Assembly (NCBI GenBank): GCA_024742575.1
Contig: JANSYF010000022.1
Span: 1-46,172 of the forward strand
Source: Paracoccaceae bacterium
GTDB lineage: Bacteria; Pseudomonadota; Alphaproteobacteria; Rhodobacterales; Rhodobacteraceae
Reading direction: 5' to 3'
DNA length: 46,172 nucleotides
A model generated the notes under the pieces. It saw only the letters and a program-made list of their open reading frames with translations. It was not told the DNA's origin and ran no database searches. The translations under genes were made by a program, and so were the position numbers. Shown here in pieces: positions 1 to 8,694 of the stretch (its first letter is position 1; every line of letters begins with the position of its first letter).

Positions 1-130
1 AGGTCAGGCTGGCAAACGCCACGGCATGATCAAGCGCCACAAGAAGTTCATCCGCGACGCGCGCGGAACCACCGTGTTGTCCAAGGCTGATGAGCAAATC
101 ATCAAGCCGATGATGCCCTACGCGCGCTAA
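1..130 (+). CDS. rpmI: 50S ribosomal protein L35, C-terminal part
   Basis: This is the 3' end of a gene that starts before the window. Read from base 2 it gives a short, very basic peptide containing [13 protein letters not shown] and ending MMPYAR, which matches the C-terminal part of L35, a small protein of the large ribosomal subunit. The stop lies 12 bases before rplT, and the rplT Shine-Dalgarno GGAGG begins immediately after this stop. That is the usual infC-rpmI-rplT order, with infC expected further upstream. Confidence 0.93.
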   Translation, partial: GQAGKRHGMIKRHKKFIRDARGTTVLSKADEQIIKPMMPYAR

Positions 131-142
131 GGAGGAATTGAT

Positions 143-508
143 ATGTCCCGAGTAAAAGGCGGAACCACCACACACGCCCGTCACAAGAAGGTCATTAAGG
201 CCGCCAAAGGTTACTATGGCCGCCGCAAGAACACCTTCAAGGTTGCACGTCAGGCCGTCGATAAGGCCAACCAGTACGCCACACGCGACCGCAAGAACCG
301 CAAGCGCAACTTCCGCGCGCTGTGGATCCAGCGTATCAACGCTGCTGTGCGTCTGCATGACGAAGCACTGACATATTCCCGCTTCATCAATGGCCTCACA
401 CTGGCCGGGATCGAAGTGGACCGCAAAGTGCTGGCCGATCTGGCCGTCCACGAGCCCGAAGCGTTCAACGCGATCGTTGATCAAGCCAAAGGCGCACTGG
501 CCGCATAA
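143..508 (+). CDS. rplT: 50S ribosomal protein L20
   Basis: Ribosomal protein L20 binds 23S rRNA early in large-subunit assembly. The 121-residue product has the family length and the hallmark basic N-terminus [19 protein letters not shown] followed by [10 protein letters not shown], and ends in the compact C-terminal domain ([21 protein letters not shown]). The start is fixed by GGAGG at 131-135. It is cotranscribed with rpmI and followed by a strong intrinsic terminator at 534-567, so this is the end of the operon. In many bacteria L20 autoregulates this operon through the leader, which lies outside the window. Confidence 0.97.
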   Translation: MSRVKGGTTTHARHKKVIKAAKGYYGRRKNTFKVARQAVDKANQYATRDRKNRKRNFRALWIQRINAAVRLHDEALTYSRFINGLTLAGIEVDRKVLADLAVHEPEAFNAIVDQAKGALAA

Positions 509-533
509 GCGACCCAGAGCTGTGAAAATTTTG

Positions 534-567
534 AAAGCCCTGCTGGTTCAGCGGGGCTTTTTCTTTT
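534..567 (+). terminator. Rho-independent terminator of rpmI-rplT
   Basis: AAAGCCCTGCTG pairs with CAGCGGGGCTTT (one T-G wobble) around a 3-base loop and is followed by TTCTTTT. The position 26 bases after the rplT stop and the T-rich tail make this the clearest intrinsic terminator in the window. Confidence 0.9.
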
Positions 568-682
568 CCCATGATCTCTGGAAATCCACTCGATTGAAAA
601 CGCGACCAAAGTTTCCCTAGCGTCACAGGGTCGCTGTTGGCACTCTCAGATCACAAAACCACAAAAATTCTGGGAGGAAAAA

Positions 683-2482
683 ATGCTCGACTCGACACTA
701 TCCGACACAACGCAGGCGTTTCTCGACGAATTCGGGAAGGCGCTTGAAGAGGGTGACATCGCCCGCGCCCGCGAGATGTTCGCGGCTGATTGCTACTGGC
801 GCGACCTTGTCACCTTCACTTGGAACATCAAAACGGTCGAAGGCAAGGATCAGGTTGAGGACATGCTGAAGCACCAGCTGGCCACGACCAAACCGCACAA
901 TTGGTCCATCGCCGAAGGTGAGGTCGTGACCGAGGACGGCGGGATCGTGACCGCCTGGATCACGTTCGAGACCGAAGTGGCACGCGGCTATGGACTGATC
1001 CGAATTCGCGAAGGGAAGATCTGGACGTTGCTGACCACGATGGTCGAACTCAAGGGCTTTGAAGAACCCAAAGGATTTGACCGGCCGCTTGGGGCCAAGC
1101 ATGGCGCGGGCAAGAACCGCACGACATGGGCTGAAGAGCGCGAAAAAGAAGCGACCGAATTGGGGTATTCAACCCAACCATATACACTGATCATCGGCGG
1201 CGGGCAGGGCGGCATCGCGCTTGGCGCGCGGCTGCGCCAGCTGGGTGTGCCGACCATCATCGTCGAACGCAACGACCGCCCCGGTGACAGTTGGCGCAAG
1301 CGGTACAAGTCGCTCTGCCTGCATGACCCGGTCTGGTATGATCATCTGCCCTACATCAAATTCCCCGAAAACTGGCCTGTCTTTGCCCCAAAAGACAAAA
1401 TCGGTGACTGGCTTGAGATGTATACAAAGGTGATGGAGCTGAATTACTGGACCCACACCACCGCCAAGTCCGCCGTCTATGACGAGGCCAAGCAGGAATG
1501 GACCGTTGTGGTCGACCGCGACGGAGAAGAAGTCACGCTGCGGCCCAAGCAGCTGGTCATGGCAACCGGCATGTCCGGGAAGGCACGCATCCCCGATTTG
1601 CCGGGTATGGACACGTTCAAGGGCGATATCCACCATTCCTCGCAGCACCCCGGCCCGGATCGCTACGAGGGCAAGAAATGCGTTGTCATCGGGTCGAACA
1701 ACTCGGCGCATGACATCTGCGCAGCCCTTTGGGAACATAATGCCGACGTGACGATGGTGCAGCGATCCTCAACCCATATCGTGCGGTCTGACACACTGAT
1801 GGAGATCGGTCTGGGCGATCTTTATTCCGAACGTGCCGTCAATGCGGGAATGACCACCGAAAAGGCCGATCTGATCTTTGCGTCCTTGCCCTATGCAATC
1901 CTGCACGAATTCCAGATCCCGGCCTATGCCGCGATGAAGGAGCAGGACAAGGAGTTCTATGACGGGCTCGAGAAAGCCGGGTTCTGGCTGGATTGGGGCG
2001 ACGACGACTCAGGTCTTTTCATGAAGTACCTACGCCGAGGGTCCGGCTATTACATCGACGTCGGTGCAAGCCAGCTCATTATCGACGGTGAGATCAAGCT
2101 CACGCGCGGACAGGTTACCGAGATTGTCGAGGACGGTCTGATCCTTGATACCGGCGAAAAGCTTGAAGCCGATCTTATCGTACTCGCCACTGGCTATAAC
2201 TCCATGAACGGCTGGGTGGCTGACCTGATGGGCCAAGAGATGGCTGACAAGGTGGGCAAGGTCTGGGGCCTTGGGTCGGACACCACCAAAGACCCCGGCC
2301 CTTGGGAAGGTGAACAGCGCAATATGTGGAAGCCGACGCAGCAGGACAACCTTTGGTTCCACGGCGGCAACCTGCACCAGTCGCGACACTATTCGCAGTT
2401 CCTCGCGTTGCAGATCAAGGCCCGGATGGAAGGGATTCCAACCCCGGTCTATGCGCTGCAAGAGGTGCATCACTTAGGCTGA
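683..2482 (+). CDS. NTF2-like / flavin-dependent monooxygenase fusion
   Basis: The 599-residue product has two parts. Residues about 1-125 look like an NTF2/SnoaL-like domain (LEEGDIARAREMFAADCYWRD). From about 165 onward it is a flavin-containing monooxygenase: FAD-binding IIGGGQGGIALGARL near residue 172, the FMO signature FKGDIHHSSQH near 311, a second nucleotide-binding motif CVVIGSNNSAHD for NADPH, and the C-terminal LIVLATGYNS motif. Such enzymes oxygenate small organic substrates or act as Baeyer-Villiger enzymes; the substrate here is not predictable. The start has GGGAGG at 672-677. It appears monocistronic, with a hairpin just downstream. It is not a close match to trimethylamine monooxygenase, which lacks the N-terminal domain. 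Confidence 0.85.
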   Translation: MLDSTLSDTTQAFLDEFGKALEEGDIARAREMFAADCYWRDLVTFTWNIKTVEGKDQVEDMLKHQLATTKPHNWSIAEGEVVTEDGGIVTAWITFETEVARGYGLIRIREGKIWTLLTTMVELKGFEEPKGFDRPLGAKHGAGKNRTTWAEEREKEATELGYSTQPYTLIIGGGQGGIALGARLRQLGVPTIIVERNDRPGDSWRKRYKSLCLHDPVWYDHLPYIKFPENWPVFAPKDKIGDWLEMYTKVMELNYWTHTTAKSAVYDEAKQEWTVVVDRDGEEVTLRPKQLVMATGMSGKARIPDLPGMDTFKGDIHHSSQHPGPDRYEGKKCVVIGSNNSAHDICAALWEHNADVTMVQRSSTHIVRSDTLMEIGLGDLYSERAVNAGMTTEKADLIFASLPYAILHEFQIPAYAAMKEQDKEFYDGLEKAGFWLDWGDDDSGLFMKYLRRGSGYYIDVGASQLIIDGEIKLTRGQVTEIVEDGLILDTGEKLEADLIVLATGYNSMNGWVADLMGQEMADKVGKVWGLGSDTTKDPGPWEGEQRNMWKPTQQDNLWFHGGNLHQSRHYSQFLALQIKARMEGIPTPVYALQEVHHLG

Positions 2483-2491
2483 CAGAAGCAT

Positions 2492-2515
2492 GGGGCGGGT
2501 CATCTGGTCCGCCCC
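2492..2515 (+). terminator. GC-rich hairpin after monooxygenase gene
   Basis: GGGGCGG (2492-2498) pairs with CCGCCCC (2509-2515) across a 10-base loop, nine bases after the monooxygenase stop. There is no T-run, so it may be a weak terminator or an mRNA-stabilising stem. Confidence 0.5.
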
Positions 2516-2578
2516 TATGCACGCAGTCGTGAAAGCGCTTTTCTGGACACCCGACTGCGGCGCGTTACACCCAACTGT

Positions 2579-3556
2579 ATGATGTATCGCCGTACTTTTC
2601 TGACAACGACAGCCGCCGCGCTGTCTACTCCGTTCATCGCAGGAGCGCGGGCAGACGACCTGCGCAGCGCCCTTGATGCCCTGCCACAGTTGCATTCGCT
2701 GCAGATCAGTCGTGGCGCAGACACGCTGTTTGCCGAAGCACCAAGGGGTCCCGGTCTGGACCGCCTGGCCAATATTAAGTCCTGCTCCAAAAGCATTGTT
2801 GCGTTGTTGCTCGGTGCTGCCATCGACCGGGGCGACGTCCTGTCGGTGCAGCAGCCTTTGTCCGAAGTTGCACCAAAGATCTTGCCGTCCAACCTGACTC
2901 CGGGCGCTGGAGAGATCACGCTAGAGGATCTCGTCACCCTGCGTGCCGGGCTGGAGCGAACCTCGGGCGGAAATTACGGCGCATGGGTGAATTCCCGCAA
3001 TTGGCTGGCCGATGCGTTGTCCCGGCCGATGGTGGCCGAACCCGGCGGGCAAATGCTGTATTCGACAGGATCGACTCATATCCTGGGCGCGGCATTGGCC
3101 GAGGCCACAGGCCAGAGCTTACTGGCGCAAGCCCGTGAACGGCTGGGGCGACCCTTGGATATCGAGATCCCGCCATGGACGCGTGATCCACAAGGTTATT
3201 ACATGGGTGGCAACGAAATGGCGTTGCGCCCGACGGCCATGCTTAAGATTGCAAAGCTGATGCGGGATGGTGGCCAGCACGACGGTGAGCAAGTGATCCC
3301 GGAAAGCTGGGTTGCAGCGTCAATCCAACCCTATGCCCGGTCGCCATGGTCAGGCCTGTCCTACGGCTACGGCTGGTTTTTGTCACCCTCGGGTTACACC
3401 TTGGCGCGGGGCTATGGCGGCCAGATCATGGCGTCCCACAAGGCGCGCAAACTTGCGGTGGCGATTACCTCTGACCCGACCCAACCCGCCCGGTCCGGTG
3501 GTTATTTCGGAGACTTGATGCGTCTGTTGGATGGTCCCGTTCTGGCGCTCGCCTAA
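2579..3556 (+). CDS. Exported serine hydrolase, beta-lactamase class C fold
   Basis: The 325-residue product starts with a twin-arginine-like signal (YRRTFLTT, then a hydrophobic stretch ending AGARA, probable cleavage near residue 25), so it should act in the periplasm. The catalytic SxxK tetrad of the beta-lactamase/penicillin-binding-protein-like superfamily is S68-C-S-K71. A Y-S-T motif near residue 160 takes the place of YxN, and GYGGQ near the C-terminus matches the third motif region. Members include esterases, D-aminopeptidases and 6-aminohexanoate-dimer hydrolases, so true beta-lactamase activity should not be assumed. The start could equally be the second Met at 2582. No operon partner is evident. 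Confidence 0.82.
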   Translation: MMYRRTFLTTTAAALSTPFIAGARADDLRSALDALPQLHSLQISRGADTLFAEAPRGPGLDRLANIKSCSKSIVALLLGAAIDRGDVLSVQQPLSEVAPKILPSNLTPGAGEITLEDLVTLRAGLERTSGGNYGAWVNSRNWLADALSRPMVAEPGGQMLYSTGSTHILGAALAEATGQSLLAQARERLGRPLDIEIPPWTRDPQGYYMGGNEMALRPTAMLKIAKLMRDGGQHDGEQVIPESWVAASIQPYARSPWSGLSYGYGWFLSPSGYTLARGYGGQIMASHKARKLAVAITSDPTQPARSGGYFGDLMRLLDGPVLALA

Positions 3557-3624
3557 CATAGACCACCCTTGCCTTCGCCCGCACGCTCCGCAAGATGCGC
3601 GAACCTTAACCGTGCGGAGTCATC

Positions 3625-5109
3625 ATGCCCACAGCGCCCCTCTGGCTGCTTGTCGCCCTGCAAGCCACTGTATCCGCCGCCTCCATGGTCGTGGAAATCG
3701 TCGCCGGGCGTATGCTGGCCCCGTATGTCGGCATGTCGCTCTATACGTGGACATCGGTGATCGCCGTAGTGCTCGCGGGCTTTTCGGCTGGGCATTGGTG
3801 GGGTGGGCGTCTTGCGGATCGCCCCGGCATCAACCCGATGGTTGCTACTGCTTGGGCGCTTGTTGCGGCGGCTGTCACCACGGCGCTGGCGGGTGTTGCC
3901 TTGCGGGCGTCGGCAGAGCCTGTGCTGTCCGCCTTCCCGCAACCTGTCTGGGGCATCACGGGTCTAACGCTTGCTGCGTTCTTTTTGCCATCGCTCTTTG
4001 CGGGCATCCCGGCCCCATTGCTGACGCAGGTGTCGCTGTCTGGCCCGTCACGGCAGGGGCAGGCGCTAGGGGCGATGTTCGCCTCGGGTGCCATCGGGGC
4101 CATTGTCGGCACATTGCTTGCCGGGTTCGTCTTCATATCATGGCTGGGCAGCCTGTGGACGCTGACCACCGTCACGCTTGTCTACGGGGCGGGGGCAGCG
4201 CTGTGCTTTGCGTTAGGCAAAAGGGTAAGCATGGTGCAGGGTGGAAGCCTTGTCGCCTTGGTTGCTCTGGCGCTGTCTGCAGGCCTTTCAAAAGGGCCAT
4301 GCACGATTGAAAGCCGGTATTTCTGTTTGCAATCTGTCGATGTGTCTGCCGATCCGGCGCGTCCGGCACGCGCCATGGTAATCGACCACCTTGTGCACGG
4401 TATTTCCGCCCAAGACGCACCGAACATCATGTTCACTGATCACGCTGCGATGCTGGATGCCTTGACCCAGTTGCGCGCCCCGACAGCCGATCCCGCGACG
4501 TTCCATATCGGCGGTGGAAATTACGCGCTTCCCCGTGCTTTTGCGCAGCGCGGTTTCACGCAGACGACAGTGGCCGAGATTGACCCGGCGGTGACAGATC
4601 TCGCTCAGCGGGATTTCTGGTTTGATCCGACGGATATCCGCGTGCTGCACATGGATGCAAGGCGGGCGCTGCTGACCGGGGAATACCGCTATGACGTTGT
4701 GATCGGGGACGCATTCACCGACACCGCCGTTCCACAGCATCTTGTGACGGCAGAGTTTTTTGAACTGATCCGCGACCGACTGACACCCGAGGGCACCTAC
4801 TTGATGAACGTGATCGATTACGCGGACCGGATGCTGGCCGTCGGTAGTCTTGTCACAACGCTGCGCGATGTCTTCCCGGTGGTGGAAGTCTGGACTGAGG
4901 CGCGGCGTCCTGCGCCGGGAGAACGGGTCGTGATGGTGATCGCTGCTGGCGTGTCGGAAACACCGACGAACAGCTTTTCGGTGCCAGCCCCGGAACGTAC
5001 GACCTTTGCGGCGCTTGGTCCGGGTTTTGTGGATCAACTTGCCTCGGCAGGCGTCCTTCTTACCGACGATTATGCGCCAATTGATCGCTTGGTCGGACCG
5101 CGCGATTAA
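3625..5109 (+). CDS. Fused membrane / spermidine synthase-like protein
   Basis: The 494-residue product has an N-terminal hydrophobic half with several membrane segments (to about residue 215) and a C-terminal Rossmann methyltransferase-fold domain of the spermidine synthase family: FHIGGGNYALPRAFAQR, then VAEIDPAV, DARRAL, VVIGDAF and TAEFFELI. This is the 'fused MFS/spermidine synthase' architecture. In the soluble enzymes this fold transfers an aminopropyl group from decarboxylated SAM to putrescine; the activity of fused forms is mostly untested. The start is supported by GGAG at 3616-3619. It converges on ald, with a hairpin between them. Confidence 0.85.
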   Translation: MPTAPLWLLVALQATVSAASMVVEIVAGRMLAPYVGMSLYTWTSVIAVVLAGFSAGHWWGGRLADRPGINPMVATAWALVAAAVTTALAGVALRASAEPVLSAFPQPVWGITGLTLAAFFLPSLFAGIPAPLLTQVSLSGPSRQGQALGAMFASGAIGAIVGTLLAGFVFISWLGSLWTLTTVTLVYGAGAALCFALGKRVSMVQGGSLVALVALALSAGLSKGPCTIESRYFCLQSVDVSADPARPARAMVIDHLVHGISAQDAPNIMFTDHAAMLDALTQLRAPTADPATFHIGGGNYALPRAFAQRGFTQTTVAEIDPAVTDLAQRDFWFDPTDIRVLHMDARRALLTGEYRYDVVIGDAFTDTAVPQHLVTAEFFELIRDRLTPEGTYLMNVIDYADRMLAVGSLVTTLRDVFPVVEVWTEARRPAPGERVVMVIAAGVSETPTNSFSVPAPERTTFAALGPGFVDQLASAGVLLTDDYAPIDRLVGPRD

Positions 5110-5130
5110 CGAGACCCGACCAAGCCCATG

Positions 5131-5157
5131 CCAGCACCCTCGCCGGAGACGTGCTGG
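5131..5157. terminator. Hairpin between convergent genes
   Basis: CCAGCAC (5131-5137) pairs with GTGCTGG (5151-5157), and inside it CTC-GCCG-GAG forms a second short stem. It lies between the convergent spermidine-synthase-like gene (ends 5109) and ald (ends 5167), so it may terminate both strands. No strong T-run is present. Confidence 0.55.
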
Positions 5158-5166
5158 ATGTCTGGA

Positions 5167-6288
5167 TTACGCTGCCTTGAGCAGCGTTTTTGGTTCTGTC
5201 ACATCAAGACCAAGTGCCTGACCCACCGCATCATAAGTCAACTTTCCAGCGTGCACGTTCAGGCCTGCCAGCAAGTGCGGATCGTCGGCACAGGCCTGCT
5301 GCCAGCCCTTGTCGGCAAGTGCCAGCATGAACGGCATGGTCGCGTTGCCAAGCGCGATGGTCGACGTGCGGGCCACCGCACCCGGCATGTTGGCGACGCA
5401 ATAATGCATGATGCCATCGATCTCGTAGATCGGGTTTTCGTGCGTGGTTGCTTTCGATGTCTCGAAGCAACCGCCCTGGTCGATCGCCACGTCCACAAGA
5501 GCAGATCCCGGCTTCATCAAACCAAGATCAGCACGGCTCACCAGTTTGGGTGCCGCGGCACCGGGGATGAGCACGGCACCGACAACCATGTCGGCGGTTG
5601 TGATCATCTCGGCAATGTTCGCCTGACTGGCATAACGGGTTCGGAAGGTACCGCCGAACACATCATCAAGGTAACGCATGCGGGGCAGGGATCGGTCGAG
5701 CACGGTGACATCCGCGCCCATGCCAGCAGCCACGCGGGCGGCATGGGTTCCGACAACGCCACCACCAATCACGACAACCTGTGCCGGAGTAACACCCGGT
5801 ACGCCTCCCATCAGCACGCCACGGCCACCATTGGCCTTTTGCAGCGTCCATGCGCCCATCTGCGGGGCCAACTTGCCCGCCACTTCGGACATCGGGGCCA
5901 GCAAGGGCAGACCGCCTGTGCGGTCCGTTACGGTTTCATATGCAATCGCGGTGCAGCCTGAGGCGAGCAGGTCTTTGGTCTGCTCGGGATCCGGCGCAAG
6001 GTGCAGGTAAGTGAACAGCAACTGGCCCTCGCGCAGCATCTTGCGTTCAACCGGCTGAGGTTCCTTGACCTTGACGATCATGTCGGCATTGGCGAACACC
6101 TCTTCTGCGGTTTCGATGATGTGTGCGCCAGCGGCGGTATAGTCCGCGTCGTCAAAGCCTGCGCCGATGCCGGCACCTTTCTGGATCAGAACGGTGTGGC
6201 CATGTGCAGCGGCTTCCTGTGCCGCGCTCGGAGTGATGCCGACGCGGAATTCCTGTGGTTTGATTTCGGTTGGGCATCCGATTTTCAT
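5167..6288 (-). CDS. ald: Alanine dehydrogenase
   Basis: This NAD-dependent enzyme interconverts L-alanine with pyruvate plus ammonium, linking amino-acid use to central carbon metabolism. The 373-residue length is that of the family. The N-terminus MKIGCPTEIKPQEFRVG is characteristic, VKVKEPQP carries the substrate-binding lysine, TYLHLAPD the catalytic histidine region, VIGGGVVGTHAARVAAGMGADV is the NAD-binding Rossmann motif, and DVAIDQGGCFETSKATTHENP carries the catalytic aspartate. It is divergent from an Lrp/AsnC-type regulator across 137 bases, the usual arrangement for ald control by an amino-acid-responsive regulator. Confidence 0.96.
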   Translation of the reverse strand: MKIGCPTEIKPQEFRVGITPSAAQEAAAHGHTVLIQKGAGIGAGFDDADYTAAGAHIIETAEEVFANADMIVKVKEPQPVERKMLREGQLLFTYLHLAPDPEQTKDLLASGCTAIAYETVTDRTGGLPLLAPMSEVAGKLAPQMGAWTLQKANGGRGVLMGGVPGVTPAQVVVIGGGVVGTHAARVAAGMGADVTVLDRSLPRMRYLDDVFGGTFRTRYASQANIAEMITTADMVVGAVLIPGAAAPKLVSRADLGLMKPGSALVDVAIDQGGCFETSKATTHENPIYEIDGIMHYCVANMPGAVARTSTIALGNATMPFMLALADKGWQQACADDPHLLAGLNVHAGKLTYDAVGQALGLDVTEPKTLLKAA

Positions 6289-6425
6289 GACTGTCTCCTC
6301 CGACTCTGTCTGTGGAGAGGATGCTCCTGTTTTCTTGCAATTTTGTATGGATCTTCGGCGATAGGCGGGTCATCTTGCGAAGACCTTTCGAAGAAAGGGC
6401 CATTTATTGGGAGAAACGTAGCGTC

Positions 6426-6884
6426 ATGGCTTTGGATGATACAGATCGCAGGATTCTGCGCGTCTTGCAGCGCAAAGGACGCGTCTCGAATGCAGAGCTG
6501 GCCGAGTCGGTAAATCTATCGGCGTCGGCCTGCCATCGTCGGGTGCAGCGGTTGGAGACGGACGGATATATCCGGGACTATGTAGCGCTTCTCAATGCCA
6601 GAAAGCTGGGATTTCCGACAACTGTCTTTGTCGAAATCAAACTTAGCAGTCAGGCGGACGAATTGCTTGAGGCGTTCGAAAAGGCAGTTTCGCGGGTGCC
6701 TGACGTTCTGGAATGTCACCTAATGGCGGGCACGGCAGATTACATTCTCAAGATCGTGGCCGAAGACACCGAAGACTTCGCGCGTATTCACCGACAGTAT
6801 CTGACACGGCTTCCCGGCGTAGCGCAGATGCAAAGCTCGTTCGCTTTGCGCACGGTGTTCAAGACAACTGCGCTTCCGGTATAG
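6426..6884 (+). CDS. Lrp/AsnC-family transcriptional regulator
   Basis: The 152-residue product has the N-terminal winged helix-turn-helix (LDDTDRRILRVLQRKGRVSNAELAESVNLS..CHRRVQRLE) and the C-terminal RAM ligand-binding domain (ECHLMAGTADYILKIVAEDTEDF), the standard Lrp/AsnC layout. The start at 6426 gives the family length; an upstream extension to 6312 would add sequence with no family resemblance. Its position next to and divergent from ald suggests it activates ald in response to alanine or leucine, as AldR and similar regulators do. This target is inferred from position. Confidence 0.92.
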   Translation: MALDDTDRRILRVLQRKGRVSNAELAESVNLSASACHRRVQRLETDGYIRDYVALLNARKLGFPTTVFVEIKLSSQADELLEAFEKAVSRVPDVLECHLMAGTADYILKIVAEDTEDFARIHRQYLTRLPGVAQMQSSFALRTVFKTTALPV

Positions 6885-7050
6885 CGAGGGGTTACCGATA
6901 TCCTAGCCAACACTACTTTTGCCGGGTTTGGCCGTCGTGCATAGTCGGTTTGTGTCTTTGCCATTGATTTGTTAGCGTTGCCATACACGCCGGAGCACCC
7001 GCCAGAGACGCGGCCTCCCACACTCATTCCCCCCGACATACGGAGAAGTC

Positions 7051-7485
7051 ATGACCCAGATAAAAACGGGCGATACCGTTTCGATTCATTACACCGGAAC
7101 CTTGTCTGATGGTTCGACATTCGACAGTTCCGCCGGGCGTGACCCGTTGGAATTCACGGTCGGCGCAGGCCAGATTATTCCCGGTCTCGACCAAGCGATC
7201 CCCGGCATGGCCGTGGGCGACACCAAAACCGTGCAGGTCCCTGCTGATCAGGCCTACGGCCAGCGTGACCCAAATGCGCAGCAAGCGGTTCCGCGTGCGG
7301 ACATTCCCGCCGACATCCCACTTGAGCCGGGCACACAGCTTCAGATGCAGACGCCTACGGGTCAGGTTGTCCCCGTGATGGTCGCCGAAGTCACTGAGAC
7401 AGAGGTCACGCTGGACGCCAACCATCCGTTGGCTGGTCAGGATCTGACCTTCGATGTCGAAATCGTCGAAATCAAAGCAGCTTAA
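7051..7485 (+). CDS. FKBP-type peptidyl-prolyl isomerase, SlyD-like
   Basis: The 144-residue product begins directly with the FKBP fold (DTVSIHYTGTLSDGSTFDSS), has the active-site loop GAGQIIPGLDQAIPGM, and carries the insert-in-flap segment typical of SlyD-type chaperone/isomerases (ADQAYGQRDPNAQQAVPRADIP). It lacks the His/Cys-rich metal-binding tail of E. coli SlyD. No signal peptide is seen, so it should be cytoplasmic. GGAG at 7042-7045 supports the start. It is followed by a strong 9-bp hairpin. Confidence 0.92.
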   Translation: MTQIKTGDTVSIHYTGTLSDGSTFDSSAGRDPLEFTVGAGQIIPGLDQAIPGMAVGDTKTVQVPADQAYGQRDPNAQQAVPRADIPADIPLEPGTQLQMQTPTGQVVPVMVAEVTETEVTLDANHPLAGQDLTFDVEIVEIKAA

Positions 7486-7496
7486 ATCCGCTTTGG

Positions 7497-7522
7497 GGTC
7501 GCGCCGCATTTGTGGCGCGACC
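7497..7522. terminator. Perfect 9-bp hairpin between convergent genes
   Basis: GGTCGCGCC (7497-7505) pairs with GGCGCGACC (7514-7522) around an 8-base loop. It lies between the convergent FKBP gene (ends 7485) and LysR gene (ends 7563), so it probably serves both strands. There is no clear T-run. Confidence 0.65.
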
Positions 7523-7562
7523 AAGTTCAACAAATAGCTGAAGGTCCTAGGGGGCAACGCGC

Positions 7563-8384
7563 TCAGGTTTCGCCAAGGATCGCGACAACTTCATCGATTG
7601 CCGCGCGTACCGGCGGATCGTGGCGACCATCTTGATGCGCGACCAACCATGAATCGTGACGTAAATCCGGAATGGGATCTGACTGGCGCGATATTGTTGT
7701 CAAACTGTCGCCGACAAAGGTTGGAAGGACGATCTGCCCGTGCCCGGCTTCTGCCATATCAAGGCAAATACGCGGATCACTGGCCGTCGCCCGAATGTCG
7801 TCCGCATGATGGTTATAAAGCCAGCGTTGCGACGGCACATCCGGTTGTGAGGCGACAAATCCGGTGACTCCGACTTTGCCGTATAGCGCGAACTGAACTG
7901 GCGAAAGCTTCTGGCGTGCAAGCCATGGATGGTCAGGCTGGGCGTTTCGAATGCCGATATCTGCCTCGCGGCGGGCGACATCAAGACGGGTGTTGGCTGG
8001 AACAAATTGTGGTTGCCAGATGCGCAACTCGTTCGGCGCAATGGATTGCGCGATCTTGCGGGAGGTCCAAAATCCAGCGGTGATACGCACTGGCAACCGC
8101 GTTTGACCTGCTGCCTTCCATCGCGCGATCCGGTGACGGGTGTCCGCCAAACCAGTAAGCTCGGCTGCAAGGGAACGGCCATCGGCAGTCAGGGTATACC
8201 CGTTTGGTCCCCGCTGGAACAAAGTCCGACCCAGCTTGCGTTCAAGCGCTGCCATACGTCTCGACAGAGTTGGTAAGGGCACGTGTGTCGCCCGATGTGC
8301 GGCACTTAGCGATGCATTCTGCGCGACAATTGCAAAGAGTTCCAGATCATCAAGTGAGGCAAGGGTTTCAATCATGAAACCCAT
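7563..8384 (-). CDS. LysR-family transcriptional regulator
   Basis: The 273-residue product has the LysR N-terminal helix-turn-helix (LDDLELFAIVAQNASLSAAHRATHVPLPTLSRRMAALERKLG followed by LFQRG and LTADG) and a C-terminal effector-binding domain that is slightly short for the family. The start is uncertain: ATG codons at 8384 and 8375 are both possible and neither has a strong Shine-Dalgarno. LysR regulators usually control a divergent neighbour; here the only divergent candidate is the small ORF at 8458, so its real target is unknown. Confidence 0.9.
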   Translation of the reverse strand: MGFMIETLASLDDLELFAIVAQNASLSAAHRATHVPLPTLSRRMAALERKLGRTLFQRGPNGYTLTADGRSLAAELTGLADTRHRIARWKAAGQTRLPVRITAGFWTSRKIAQSIAPNELRIWQPQFVPANTRLDVARREADIGIRNAQPDHPWLARQKLSPVQFALYGKVGVTGFVASQPDVPSQRWLYNHHADDIRATASDPRICLDMAEAGHGQIVLPTFVGDSLTTISRQSDPIPDLRHDSWLVAHQDGRHDPPVRAAIDEVVAILGET

Positions 8385-8431
8385 CTTGCCAAAATGCGTT
8401 CTAATATACCAAGCACTTTTGGATCAAAATG

Positions 8432-8449
8432 GCTCCTGCCTTTCAGGAG
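8432..8449 (+). promoter_or_regulatory. Hairpin covering the small ORF's ribosome-binding site
   Basis: CTCCTG and CAGGAG form a 6-bp stem with a 5-base loop, and the right arm contains the AGGAG that would act as Shine-Dalgarno for the ORF at 8458. If that ORF is real, the hairpin could restrict its translation. It could equally be part of a LysR operator. Confidence 0.35.
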
Positions 8450-8457
8450 TGAAATGA

Positions 8458-8694
8458 ATGGATGATTTTGACCTGTATCCGCAGATACCCAAAGCCACAT
8501 TTGCGGAGCGTGATATCATCAGGGGCCGCGTTCGGAGCTATCACAAATGGGCGCGTCGCAGGCAACTGTTGCGTCTGCGTGCGAGAGTGTTCGGGTGGCT
8601 TCAGGTGCGCACGCCTGCAAAACGCTCTTGCCAGCCCGCGCGTTCGTCGTCGCTGATCTTACGGAATGTGACTTCCGGGACCGAGAACGCGTGA
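8458..8694 (+). CDS. Possible small basic protein, unrecognised
   Basis: This is a 78-codon ORF divergent from the LysR gene. AGGAG at 8445-8449 is correctly spaced (8 bases) from its ATG. The first 48 codons lie in otherwise empty DNA and encode an acidic start then a basic stretch ([19 protein letters not shown]). The last 94 bases run antisense over the 3' end of metG, where the reading frame is likely a shadow. No family is recognised. It may be a real small gene, a degraded gene or chance. Confidence 0.3.
   Translation: MDDFDLYPQIPKATFAERDIIRGRVRSYHKWARRRQLLRLRARVFGWLQVRTPAKRSCQPARSSSLILRNVTSGTENA

Noticed and set aside
2579..3556. Beta-lactamase resistance gene
   Set aside because: Only the shared SxxK fold is seen; the YxN and KTG positions differ, so an esterase or peptidase role is at least as likely.
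3531..4310. 259-codon plus-strand frame overlapping the spermidine-synthase-like gene
   Set aside because: The overlapping frame encodes recognisable membrane helices; this one is Cys/Gly-rich with no pattern.
5128..5961. 277-codon open frame antisense to ald
   Set aside because: Shadow of a highly conserved enzyme gene.
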